From Leclercia adecarboxylata (GTDB lineage Bacteria > Pseudomonadota > Gammaproteobacteria > Enterobacterales > Enterobacteriaceae), in NCBI GenBank assembly GCA_901472455.1, contig LR590464.1:2728001-2792000 (forward strand): a stretch of 64,000 nt of DNA. The letters are read 5' to 3'. Position 1 is the first letter of the stretch, and each line of letters opens with the position of its first letter. A program made the position numbers and the translations under genes. Of the stretch, positions 22,083-33,135 are shown in pieces. Under the pieces are notes generated by a model. The model saw only the letters and a list, made by a program, of their open reading frames with translations. It ran no database searches and was not told where the DNA came from.

Positions 22083-23478
22083 TTACTTTTTATTAGAATT
22101 GCGTCCGTATACCAGCCAGGTGACAAACACGCAGACGATATAGAAAACGAGGAACACTTTCATGGCGCCCGCCGGTGAACCGGTCAGATCCAGAGAGATG
22201 CCAAAGGCTTTAGGAATAAAGAACCCACCGATTGCGCCAATCGCAGAGATAAAGCCCAGCGCGGCTGCGGTGTCGGTGGCCGCTTCACGCATCGCCTGCT
22301 GTTCGTTGCCGCCCTGCGCTTTTACGCGATCCATCGTCAGCTTACGGAAGATGACGGAAATCATCTGGAAGGTCGAGGCACTACCCAGTCCGGCGGTCAG
22401 GAACAGGACCATGAACACTGCGAAGAAGGCACCAAAGTTACCGCCCACGCCGTTAACCGGCAGGGTCATAAACAGCAGGGCACAGAAGATCGCCATCACC
22501 ACAAAGTTCACCAGTGTCACGCGGGTGCCGCCCAGACGGTCGGAAATCATCCCCCCGGTGGAGCGCGCCAGTGCGCCAATGAACGGGCCGAAGAAGGCAT
22601 AGTGCAGGATCTGCACGTCCGGGAACTGGGTTTTCGACAGCATTGCAAACCCGGCAGAGAAGCCGATAAAGGAGCCGAACGTCGCCAGATAAAGCAACGC
22701 CATGATCCACAGATGGGCGCGCTTCAGCACCGGCAGTTGTTTCGCTCAACGACGCTTTAGACGCCGCCAGATCGTTCATACCGAACCAGGCCGCCAGAGT
22801 AAATACCACCAGGAACGGCACCCAGATCCACGCCGCATTTTGCAGGAACAGGTACGAGCCATCGGCCTGCTCAACGCCCGCGCCGCCAAAGGCTGCAAAG
22901 ATAGAGACGGAGATCGCCAGCGGCGCAATCAACTGCATCACGCTCACGCCCATATTGCCCAGGCCGCCGTTGATGCCCAGCGCCCCACCCTGTTTCTGTT
23001 TCGGGAAGAAGAAGCTGATGTTCGCCATGCTGGAGGCAAAGTTAGCGCCTGCAAAGCCGCACAGCAGGGAGATAATCACAAAGGTGCTGAAAGGAGTAGA
23101 GGTATCCTGTACCGCAAAGCCCAGCCATACGCACGGAATAATCATGATCCCGGTACTAAAGGCAGTCCAGCGGCGACCGCCGAAAAGCGGCACCATAAAG
23201 GCATAAGGCACACGCAGCAACGCACCGGAGAGCGCCGGTAGCGCCGTTAACATAAACAGCTGGTCGGTGGTAAATTTGAACCCCACTTTGGGCAGGTTAA
23301 CCGCGACGGCACTGAACAACATCCAGACGCAGAACGCCAGCAGCAGACAGGGAACCGAAATCCATAGATTACGACTGGCTATACGTTGGCCGCGCTGTTG
23401 CCAGAACGCCGGATCTTCCGGGCGCCACTCCGTAATAACCGGGCCAGAATCCCTTTCGGGGGTAGTTGAGTGACTCAT
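22083..23478 (-). CDS. narK: Nitrate/nitrite antiporter NarK
   Basis: A major facilitator of the nitrate/nitrite porter family. It imports nitrate for NarG and exports the nitrite formed. Twelve membrane segments are expected. Both family signature motifs are present: GFAGANFASSMANISFFFP and GLGSASTFQMISVIFRK, with essential arginines in LLRVPYAFMVP and ALARSTGGMISDRLGG. The ATG at 23476-23478 (MSHSTTPER) is preferred over a GTG six bases upstream because AGAGG is well spaced. One frame break lies near 22745. The intended length is about 463 residues. Confidence 0.95.
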
Positions 23479-23787
23479 AGACACCTCTGATTCTTAAAAG
23501 ATGCTACAAAGATCAGGGTTTTAAGCAGACAGGAAGTTGATGTAAATCAAGGGGAAGGCGGGCAGATTCTGCGCCAAAAAGTCGCTATACTCCCTGGTGA
23601 GTAGCGTATTCCGTTAAAAAAGGTGTGGTTTTTCACGGCGCTGCTACTCCTGACTACCCCCCTCCTTCCATTCGTCCGACAAATGGCAATTAGTGGGTAA
23701 TCCTTTTGGGGTATGGGTATACTCCAGGGGATGCCTGAGAATAGGCCGCTTGCCGGATTCAGGCATTGTCAGGAGCCAGACTGCCCT
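23479..23787. promoter_or_regulatory. narK-narX divergent control region with FNR box and NarL heptamers
   Basis: A perfect FNR box TTGAT-GTAA-ATCAA lies at 23537-23550, about 66 bases upstream of the narK ATG. NarL-type heptamers (TACYNMT) are seen at 23645-23651 (TACTCCT, plus) and 23713-23719 (TACCCAT, minus), with several one-mismatch neighbours. The distal location of heptamers with a proximal FNR box agrees with the known design of the E. coli narK promoter. Confidence 0.75.
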
Positions 23788-25585
23788 ATGTTTAAACGCT
23801 GCTTTTCACCGCTAACGCTGGTTAACCAACTGGTATTGATTGTCATGCTGTCCACCGCAATTGGGGTGACGGGGATGGCAATTTCCGGCTGGCTGGTCCA
23901 GGGCGTTCAGGGCAGCGCGCACGCTATCAACAAAGCCGGTTCGCTGCGCATGCAGAGCTATCGTCTGCTGGCGGCGATCCCGCTGGAAGCCAAAGATCAG
24001 GGCCTTCTTACAGAGATGAACGCAACGGCGTTCAGCCCGGCACTGGAAAGCGCAGCACAACGCGATAATCAACAGGCGCAGCTGAAAGCCCTCCAGGATT
24101 ACTGGCAAAATCAGCTGGCACCGGGGCTTCAGCAGGCGCAACAGCCTGACGCGGTCGCCAGTGACGTCGCGGCTTTTGTCAGTCGCATCGATAACCTGGT
24201 CTCCGCCTTCGACAGCAATACCGAACAACGCATTGAACGGGTGGTGCTGATGCAACGGCTGATGGTGCTGTTTATGGCGCTGCTGCTGGTGTTTACCATC
24301 CTCTGGCTACGTGCCAGGCTGCTGCACCCCTGGCGGCAGTTGCTGGCGGTGGCCCGCGCCGTTACCCAGCGCGATTTTACCCAACGCACCCACATCAACG
24401 GGCGCAATGAGATGGCCATGCTCGGCGACGCACTGAACACCATGTCTGGCGAGCTGGCCGAAAGCTATGCCGTGCTGGAGCAGCGGGTGCGGAAAAAACC
24501 GCGGGGCTGGAGCAGAAAAACGAGATCACTCTCTTTCCTCTGGCAGGCCAACCGCCGCCTGCACTCCCAGGTGCCGCTGTGCGAGCGCCTCTCGCCGGTG
24601 CTAAATGGGCTACAGAATCTGACCCAACTGCACGATATTGAGCTCCGGGTGTATGACAGTGAAGATGAAAAAAATCACCAGGAGTTTACCTGTCAGTCCG
24701 ACGCCAGTTGCGATGAGATTGGCTGCCGTCTCTGCCCGCGCGGCCTGCCGCCGCTGACCACCAGCGGAACAACCCTGAAATGGCGCCTGGCCGATAACCT
24801 GACGCAGTACGGTATTTTACTGGCGACCCTCCCCGCCGGACGCCCATCTTAGCCACGATCAGCAGCAACTGGTGGATACCCTGGTAGAGCAACTGACCGC
24901 CACGCTGGCGCTCGACCGCCACCAGGAAAAACAGCAGCAGCTGATTGTCATGGAAGAGCGCGCCACCATCGCCCGCGAGCTGCATGACTCCATCGCTCAG
25001 TCGCTCTCCTGCATGAAGATGCAGTCAGCTGCCTGCAGATGCAGGATACCGACCTGCCCGAGAGTAGCAAACAGCTGCTGAGCCAGATCCGCAACGAGCT
25101 GAACACCTCCTGGGTGCAACTGCGTGAACTGCTGACCACCTTCCGCCTGCAGCTGACAGAACCCGGCCTTCGGTCCGGCGCTGGAGGCCAGCTGTCAGGA
25201 GTTCAGCGCCCGACTCGGCTTTACCGTGTCGCTGGACTACCAGTTGCCGCCCCGTTTTGTGCCTTCTCACCAGGCCATTCATCTGCTGCAGATCGCCCGG
25301 GAAGCGTTAAGCAACGCGCTAAAACACGCCGGGGCGACGGCGGTTTCGCTCACCGTCAGTCAACACGACAACCAGGTCAAACTGGTGGTACGTGACAACG
25401 GCCGCGGGTTACCGGCCAACGCCGAACGAAGTAACCACTACGGTCTGATTATTATGCGTGACCGCGCGCAGAGTCTGCGCGGAGATTGCCAGGTCCGTCC
25501 CGGCGAGTCTGGCGGAACGGACGTCATTGTCACCTTTATTCCCGAAAAGCCTCTTTTCACTGCCCAAGGAGAACACCATGTCTAA
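23788..25585 (+). CDS. narX: Nitrate/nitrite sensor histidine kinase NarX
   Basis: A membrane sensor that autophosphorylates in response to nitrate and phosphorylates or dephosphorylates NarL. Order: membrane segment 1, periplasmic four-helix sensor with the P-box ([17 protein letters not shown]), membrane segment 2 (about residues 152-174), HAMP, a cysteine-containing central module ([12 protein letters not shown]), then an HPK7 kinase core with the phospho-histidine in [14 protein letters not shown] and the ATP-binding DNGRGL. The ATG at 23788 ([14 protein letters not shown]) is chosen by homology. Breaks near 24498, 24845, 25030 and 25170 split it. The intended length is 598 residues. It overlaps narL by eight bases. 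Confidence 0.95.
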
Positions 25586-26225
25586 TCAGGAGCCAGCCAC
25601 AATCCTGCTAATCGACGACCATCCGATGCTGCGCACCGGCGTAAAACAACTTATCAGCATGGCCTCGGATATCACCGTCGTGGCGAAGCCAGTAACGGCG
25701 AACAGGGCATTGAACTGGCCGAAGCGCTCGATCCTGATTTGATCCTGCTCGACCTGAATATGCCCGGTATGAACGGCCTGGAAACGCTCGATAAGCTGCG
25801 CGAGAAATCGCTCTCGGGCGCGTGGTGGTGTTCAGCGTCTCCAATCATGAAGAGGACGTGGTCACTGCGCTGAAACGCGGCGCCGATGTTACCTGTTGAA
25901 AGACATGGAGCCGGAAGATCTGCTGAAATCCCTGCAACAGGCGGCGGCGGGTGACATGGTGCTGAGCGAAGCCCTGACCCCGGTGCTGGCGGCCAGCCTG
26001 CGCGCTAACCGCGCCACCTCCGACCGCGACGTGAGCCAGCTCACCCCGCGCGAGCGCGATATCCTTAAGCTGATTGCCCAGGGCCTGCCGAACAAGATGA
26101 TCGCCCGCCGACTTGATATCACCGAAAGCACGGTCAAGGTGCATGTGAAGCATATGCTGAAAAAGATGAAGCTTAAATCACGGGTCGAAGCTGCGGTGTG
26201 GGTGCATCAGGAACGCATTTTCTGA
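25578..26225 (+). CDS. narL: Nitrate/nitrite response regulator NarL
   Basis: The NarL-type regulator that activates nar genes and represses other anaerobic pathways when nitrate is present. A receiver domain with the phospho-acceptor Asp59 ([13 protein letters not shown]) is joined to a LuxR-type DNA-binding domain at the C-terminus ([19 protein letters not shown], then [11 protein letters not shown]). Three bases are missing compared with 216 codons plus stop, at breaks near 25688, 25815 and 25892. It begins inside the end of narX, so the two are translationally coupled. Confidence 0.96.
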
Positions 26226-26227
26226 GT

Positions 26228-27635
26228 TTACTCATCCGGCAGCAGCGCCCAGCGCGGATCCGCTTCTGGCAGGGCCAGTAGCGGCTGCGTCAGAGCCAGC
26301 GTGATCTCATTGGAAGAGACACGCTGCCCGGCTTTATCTTCCACCACCACTGACAACCGCCAGCGATTAGTCGCCCCCTCGCGGTTATCCCACGCTGGCA
26401 GAATAATGCTCCAGCCCTCGCTGTCATTAGCCTTCGCCGGTGAGGTCAGGCTCAGCGCCTGCGTGTCCCCCTGCCAGTTCAGGGTACGCACCCCATGGAC
26501 GGCTGCGAATATCCAGTTTCAGCACCACCGTTTCACCCGGCTTCAGATCCCATGGTGGCGTCGCCAGCCACACCGACAAGGTTTTACGCTGCCGGAACTC
26601 CAGCACCGGCAGATTCTCGCGTTCCGGCGGATCGTAGCGGCTGCCCCGCAGCGAGCGGCTGTCGATCACTTCGCTGGCAGAGAGTTGTTTTTTCAGCGGC
26701 ACGCCAAAGCGATAGTTGAGCTTCAGGCCGAGATTGTTCTGACTCACTCCGCTCTCCCCCTGCTTGTGTGCGGCGGACAGGGTCACCAGCGGCACCGGGG
26801 TATAATCCAGCCCCAGATTAACCGCCAGCGGATTGCGATAGCCGGTGCCGGTATGAAACAGATCGACATTGTCGCCGTAGTATTGTTCAAAGCTGACGCT
26901 GGTATTGAGGTGATGATAGAACGGCAGCCAGGCTTTGGCGGTAATGTCGTAGCCGCGCGCCATGCGTTGCTCCTCTACCGCCGAGCTGTCACGCCAGCTG
27001 GCGAAGGGCTGATAGTAATTGGCCGACAGCCGCAGGTATTCGCCCCAGGCTTCGGCACCCAGCCCGGCGCGTTGCAGGTTCTCATCCAGCAGATTGTCGT
27101 AAAAAGGTGTTGTAACCCAGCAGCCATTTGCCCGCCACCCAGCGCTGGCCGATGCCGCGTTGCTCACCAGGCCGTCTTCCTGTTGGGTGAGACCCAACTG
27201 GCTCCAGGTCAGATAGTGGTTGTTATCCTGCCAGGGAATGAACCAGCTGCCCTTGCTGCCGGTGAAACGCCCTTCGTCGTTCACCAGCAGATCCACACTG
27301 GCGTTTCCCCAGGGAGAGAGCCACGACTCGATGTGCTGGTTGACCTCCTGACTGACCGCATCCCGCACCTGCCCGAGGGCAAACTGCCGGGCCTGCTCTT
27401 CGGTGGTGAGGCCATTGTCGGTCATGCTGGCCTCACCGAAGGCTTTCGCCATTTCCGCCAGATGCTTTTCCGCTTCCCCGGTGGGGGTCGCCATGCCCAG
27501 ATCCGGCAGGCTGTCGCCGTTATTATCAAAGGGGTTTTGCGCCTGATGAATAAAGGAATTCGGGGCAGCCTGAACGGCTCCGACATAACAGAGGAGAAGG
27601 CACAGCGAACGAATGCGGGGGGAAACAACCATCAC
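26228..27635 (-). CDS. ychO: Inverse-autotransporter-domain protein YchO
   Basis: An outer-membrane-type protein with an intimin/invasin beta-barrel domain, without the long adhesive repeats of true invasins. An N-terminal signal peptide (SLCLLLCYVGAVQAAPN) precedes the conserved block FGEASMTDNGLTTEEQARQF and the barrel region (MARGYDITAKAWLPFYHHLN, then YRFGVPLKKQL). A short Ig-like tail ends DPRWALLPDE. Frame breaks near 26500 and 27110 (the latter compensated) disturb it. The intended length is about 465 residues, equal to E. coli YchO. It is convergent with narL, with only two bases between the stop codons. Confidence 0.88.
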
Positions 27636-27755
27636 CGTCGGGAAAGGGCACCTGTGTTAATAAAAAATAGAGTAAACACCTTAGCGCGATTGGGGAAAAT
27701 TTTCAGCCATAAGGGAAATTTCAGGAATAACCTGAAAGGGTTCAGGCGATAAGTG

Positions 27756-27822
27756 TCGAATGACGCTACACCTACCCGGCCTGTGCGCCCTGCTGGCCAG
27801 ATAAGCGTAACGCCATCAGGCA
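27756..27822 (-). repeat. REP (palindromic unit) pair after nasA
   Basis: The minus strand reads GCCTGATGGCG-TTACGC-TTATCTGGCC, close to the enterobacterial REP consensus, followed by a second partial unit, GGCCGGGTAGGTGTAGC, in the other orientation. It lies between the nasA stop and the ychO promoter and may stabilise or end the nas transcript. Confidence 0.65.
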
Positions 27823-27823
27823 G

Positions 27824-30342
27824 TTACACCCGTACAGAAAGCATCGCTTTCAGCTCCGGCACGCAGGAGCCGCAGTTGGTGCCGCAGCGAAGTTTCGCCC
27901 CCAGCGCCGCCGCCGAGTCGCATCCTCCCGCCATCGCTTCGCGGATAGCGTTTTCTCCAACGCTGAAACAGCTACAGATAATGCGTCCAGTCTCGACGTG
28001 CTCACCGGGCTGTTGCCCGTTCAGCAGGGCGTGACGTTCAGCCAGCTGTACCGGCGCGGTACGAAAAGCCTCTTCGATAAAGGTATGCGCCAGCACCGGC
28101 AACCCGGTGCCTTGCCAGAATCCTAACATCAGTGCCCCGTCATGCCAGGCCAGCACGCTGCTTCGCTCGCCGGTTGTGCGATTTGCAGCTGCCAGCCCTG
28201 CCCGGTGCAGTACGCCATCAGCCATTCAAGCAGCGGCTTATCTGCCGCCAGGGTCATGCGTGAGACCCCGGCCGTCGCCTTCCGCCACCAGTGGACCCCA
28301 GGTCCGGCAGCGTCAGTTCTTCCCGGCTGTAAAGCTCCCCCTGCCAGGCAGGTTGCCACGGCATAAGCCGCACTGCGGTTTGCTTGCTCTCTGGCTGACC
28401 GGAATGCGGATCGCAACGCCCCTCCACCAGCGCATTCACCTTGCCCTGACGGGGAGAAACAGCTGTTCCAGTGCATCGGAACAAACAGCTCCCCGTCCCG
28501 CTGGCCGGGATTGATCTTCGCGCGAGCCACCATCAAGCCGCGCGGGGCGCTGATGCGCGTCAACTGCCCCTCCTGCACCCCCAGCCGGGCGGCGTCCTGC
28601 GGGGAGATATCCACCGTCGGCTCAGCGAGGTGCTGCATCAGGCGCGGCACATAGCCGGTGCGGGTCATGGTGTGCCACTGGTCGCGGAGACGCCCGCTGT
28701 TGAGCATCAGGGGATAAAGCAGATTTGGCGTCGCGCCGTGCGGCTGCGGGGTGACCTGCACCCGGCGGGCGTGGCTTAACGCCTCGCGATAATCGGCCAC
28801 TGCCAGGGCGCCAGGGCATCCCACTCTGCGCGGGGTGAGCTGCGCCAGCGCCGCCAGGTTCAGCTGCCGATCGCCGTGGTTCTCAAAGGCCGTCAGCGCG
28901 GCGTGCTCGCTAAAAATGGCGTGGGGATGATCCCAGGCAAAGGCCGCGCCGTGGCCCAGCCGCTGTGCAATGCGGGCGATGATCCACCAGTCGGGTTTTG
29001 CCTCGCCCGGGGCGGGTAAAAAGGCCCGCTGGCGGGAAATACGGCGTTCGGAGTTGGTCACCGTCCCCTCCTTCTCTCCCCAACCGAGCGCCGGAAAGCG
29101 GATGTGGGCGAAGCGGCTGGTGTCGGTGTCGCGCATCACTTCCGAAACCATCACCAGCGGGCAGGCCGCCAGCGCCTGACAGACGCGCATGGGCTGTCCG
29201 GGAGCGACACCGCCGGGTTAGTGCCCATGATCCATACCGCTTTCACCTCTCCGCGGGCAATGGCCTCGAACAGTTTCCACCGCCATCAATCCGGGCGTTT
29301 GCGCCAGCCGTTCAGTTCCCCAGAAACGCGCCACCCGGCTCAGATCGTCCGGGGGTAAAGTGCATGTGCGCCGCCAGTTGGTTGGCCAGCCCACCCACCT
29401 CGCGCCCGCCCATCGCATTGGGCTGACCGGTCAGCGAAAAGGGTCCGCAGCCGGGGCGGCCGATTTTGCCGCTCGCCAGATGGACATTAATAATCGCATT
29501 GCACTTGTCACTGCCGCTGGTGGACTGGTTGATCCCCATGGTATAGAGCGTCACCGCCCGCGGGGCAGCAATAAAACCAGGCGTAAAACGTTTCTACGTC
29601 GTCAGACGACAGCCCGCAAAACGCCGCGACCCGCTCAATCGACCAGTCGCTGCCCTGCCCCGGCTCGATAGCGTTCAGCAGGCCGACAAAACAGCCCGGC
29701 ATCGCTGCCCGGCGCCAGGGCCAGATGCAGGTCTGCAATCTCGCAGGTCGCGGTGCGCCGCGGGTCGATCACCACCACCTTCATCGCCGGGTTATTCGCC
29801 CGCGCCTGCACCAGTCGCTGATAAAGCACCGGGTGGGTCCAGGCGGCGTTAGAGCCGACCAATACCACCAGGTCGGTCTGCTCAAGATCCTCGTAGCTGC
29901 ACGGGACAATATCCTCCCCGAAGGCGCGCTTGTAGCCCACCACCGCCGAGGACATGCAGAGCCGGGAGTTGGTGTCGATGTTCGCCGCGCCGATAAAGCC
30001 TTTCATCAGCTTGTTGGCGGCGTAGTAATCCTCGGTCAGCAGCTGGCCGGAGGCATAGAACGCCACCGCCTGGGGGCCGTAGGTGTCGATGATCGCCCGC
30101 AGGCGGGTGCTGGCGGTATCCAGCGCCTGTTCCCAGCTCACCGGCTGGTCGTCCACCTCCGGGTGCAGCAGTCGGCCCGCTAAGCCCGTCGTCTCCCCTA
30201 ACGCCGAGCCTTTGACGCACAGTTTTCCGAAGTTGGCCGGGTGGCTGTCGTCGCCGCGCACGCTTACCTCGCCGTTTTCGACGCGGGCGATCACCCCGCA
30301 GCCTACGCCGCAGTAAGGGCAGGTAGTCCGGGTTTCACTCAT
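27824..30342 (-). CDS. nasA: Assimilatory nitrate reductase catalytic subunit NasA
   Basis: Cytoplasmic molybdenum enzyme that reduces nitrate to nitrite for nitrogen assimilation. The N-terminal [4Fe-4S] motif is CPYCGVGCGV with a later cysteine in GKLCVKG. Molybdopterin-binding blocks follow (NIDTNSRLCMSSAVVGYKRAFG, given here only in part: NSRLCMSSAVVGY). The C-terminus adds a BFD-like [2Fe-2S] domain (ICSCFSVGENAIREA, then CGTNCGSCVPEL), typical of the Klebsiella-type enzyme. At least eight breaks disturb the reading between 28,270 and 29,700. The length of about 840 codons fits the family. Its ATG overlaps the nasB stop (ATGA). It is the last gene of the nas operon. Confidence 0.93.
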
Positions 30343-33135
30343 GAGGCCTCCGCACGCATCACCAGCTCTTCGCTTCCCACCAGCACCCGGTCACCGTCAA
30401 CTTTCACTGGCCAGGCGCGTACCGCCACTTCGCCGGTATCGACCTGCCGTCCGTCGCGCAGGCGGATGCGTGTTTTGTACAGCGGGGGAGATCACCACAG
30501 GCTCACCGCCAGCATCGCCGAGAATGCCGCGGGAGAGTACGCTGACGCTGCCGCCCGGCTCCCTGTCTTCCAGCGCATAAACCGCCTTACCAAAGCGGAA
30601 CAGTGCGATGTGCTGCCCACCCAGACGAGCGCCAATTCCGGCCTCTTGGGGGATCTCGTCGAGGGTGCAGACCGCCTGCCAGCGTTTTGTTGCCACCGGG
30701 GCAGCCTCGAGGGTACGGAACTGCGCCAGACGGCCAGGATCCTGTAAGGTGGTCTGCCAATTCGCACTGATATGTATCCACCACGCGCTGCATCTCCTGC
30801 TCCAGCTCCGTCGGCAATGCCGAGGCTGTCGTCAATGATCACTTCGCGGAGGTACTCCAGCCCGCCTTCGAGGTTATCCCGCCAGGTGCTGGTGCGTTGC
30901 AGGCGATCGGCGGTGCGGATGTAAAACATCAGGAAGCGATCGACATAGCGCAGGAGCGTGGCGTCATCGAGATCGCTGGCAAACAGATCCGCGTGGCGCG
31001 GCTTCATGCCGCCGTTGCCGCACAGGTACAGGTTCCAGCCCCTTATCCGTGGCGATCACCCCCACGTCCTTACTCTGGGCTTCGGCACACTCACGGGTAC
31101 AGCCCGACACCGCCATTTTGATTTTGTGCGGCGCGCGCAGCCCCTTGTAGCGGTTCTCGAGGATCACCGCCAGCCCGGTGGAGTCCTGCACGCCGTAGCG
31201 GCACCAGGTGGAGCCGACGCAGGATTTCACCGTGCGCAGGGATTTGCCATAGGCATGCCCGGTTTCAAACCCGGCATCGATCAGTTGCTGCCAGATCTCC
31301 GGGAGTTGCTCCAGCCGGGCACCAAACAGGTCGATACGCTGCCCGCCGGTGATTTTGCTGTAGAGCTGATAACGTTTGGCGATCTGGCCGATGGCGATCA
31401 GCCCGTCGGCAGTCACTTCCCCGGCAGCCATGCGCGGCACGATGGAGTAAGTACCGTCTTTCTGGATGTTGGCAAAATAGCGGTCATTGGTGTCCTGCAG
31501 CGGCAGATGGGCCGGTTTCAGCAGGTATTCATTCCAGCAGGAGGCCAGTACCGATCCCACCAGCGGCTTACAGATTTCGCACCCGTGGCCCTGCCCGTAG
31601 CGGCTGATGAGCTGTTCAAAGGTATGGATGCGGTTGACGCGCACCAGGTGGTAAATCTCCTGACGCGAATACGCAAAGTGCTCGCAGATGTCCTTTTTCA
31701 CCTCCACGCCCTGGGCTGCCAGCTGGAATTCCATCACCTGTTTCACCAGCGCGCTGCATCCGCCGCAGCCGGTGGCCGCTTTGGTGCACTGTTTTACCGC
31801 CCCGATGTCGGTCGCGCCGTTGCTTACCGCCTGACAGATATCGCCTTTGCTGACGTTATGGCAGGAGCAGATCTGCGCGCTCTCCGGCAGGGCCGCGACC
31901 CCCAGCGCTTTCGGCGCGCTGCCTGCCACCGCGGGCAGGATCAGGGTCTCGGGATCCTTCGGCAGGGGAATATCGTTAAGCATCATCTGCACCAGGGTCG
32001 CGTATTCACTGGCATCCCCCACCAGCACCCCGCCGAGCAGGGTTTTGTTGTCGGCGCTGACCACGATCTTTTTGTAGATCTGCTGCGGGCCGTGGGTCCA
32101 CTGGTAGCTTTGCGCCCCCGGCGTGCGGGCGTGGGCATCGCCGAACGAGGCCACGTCCACCCCCAGCAACTTGAGTTTGGTGCTCATGTCTGCCCCGGTG
32201 AAGACATTCGCCTCTCCGGCCAGGGTGGCCGAGGCTACCCGGGCCATTTGATAGCCTGGCGCCACCAGGCCGTAGATTTTCCCTTCCCACAGGGCGCACT
32301 CGCCGATGGCGAAAATATCCTCATCGGAGGTGCGACAGTGGTTGTCGATGGCGATCCCGCCGCGCTCGCCCAGCACCAGACCGCAGCCCCGGGCCAGCGC
32401 GTCCTGCGGGCGGATCCCGGCAGAAAAGACCACCATGTCGGTGGCCAGCTCGCTGCCATCGGCAAAACGCAGCACCTTGCCCGCCCCGGTATCAACGATC
32501 TCCGTGGTGGCTTTGCTGATATGCACCCCCACGCCGAGGGCTTCGATTTTACGCCGCAGCATGGCGGCACCGTCGTTATCGAGCTGCACCGCCATCAGGT
32601 TCGGGGCGAACTCCACCACGTGGGTCTCCAGCCCAAGCTGTTTCAGGGCGTTGGCTGCCTCCAGCCCCAGCAGCCCGCCGCCGATCACCACCCCGGTACG
32701 TGAGCCTTTAGCGTGCGCAGCGATATTATCCAGATCGTCAAGGGTGCGGTAGACAAAGCAGCCCGGCAGTTCGCGCCCCGGCACCGGCGGCACAAACGGA
32801 TAAGAGCCGGTGGCCAGCACCAGTTTGTCCCAGTGGGTTTCATGCCCGCCAGCGGTGCGTACCACCCGGGCGTCGCGATCGATGGCGATAATTTGCTGCG
32901 ACAGGCGCAGCTCAATACCGTTGTCGGCAAAGAAGTCGCCGGCCACCATCGACAGTGAGTCGGCGCTGCGTCCGGCGAAGTATTCCGACAGATGAACGCG
33001 GTCATAGGCGGCGTAGCGCTCTTCACCGAAGACCACAATCTGGTATTGCTGATGCAAACCGCGGTTCACGCAGTCTTCAAGAAAATGGTGGCCGACCATA
33101 CCGTGCCCAACCACAATCAGAGTAGGTTTTGTCAT
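30339..33135 (-). CDS. nasB: Assimilatory NADH-nitrite reductase NasB with fused NirD-like tail
   Basis: Reduces nitrite to ammonium with NADH. Order: FAD/NAD(P) domains (about 1-410, LIVVGHGMVGHHFLED, then GVVIGGGLLGLEAANAL), two BFD-like [2Fe-2S] modules (CSCHNVSKGDIC to ATGCGGC, then GHGCEICKPLVG), the nitrite/sulfite reductase half domain, siroheme/[4Fe-4S] cysteines in CVGSTWCRYG and CTRECAE, and a C-terminal NirD-like Rieske fold (YALEDREPG, GILGDAGGEPVVISP). The tail lacks the Cys/His ligands of a true Rieske cluster, as does NirD. Breaks near 31,037, 30,840, 30,760 and 30,487 split the C-terminal third. About 931 residues are intended. Confidence 0.93.

Noticed and set aside
26301..27752. 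A 483-residue open frame on the plus strand
   Set aside because: It lies antisense to ychO, which is clearly coding by similarity, and has no family resemblance.
30958..32703. A 581-residue open frame on the plus strand
   Set aside because: It is antisense to nasB, rich in His, Arg, Gly and Ala as expected of a shadow frame in GC-rich DNA, and shows no recognisable domain.
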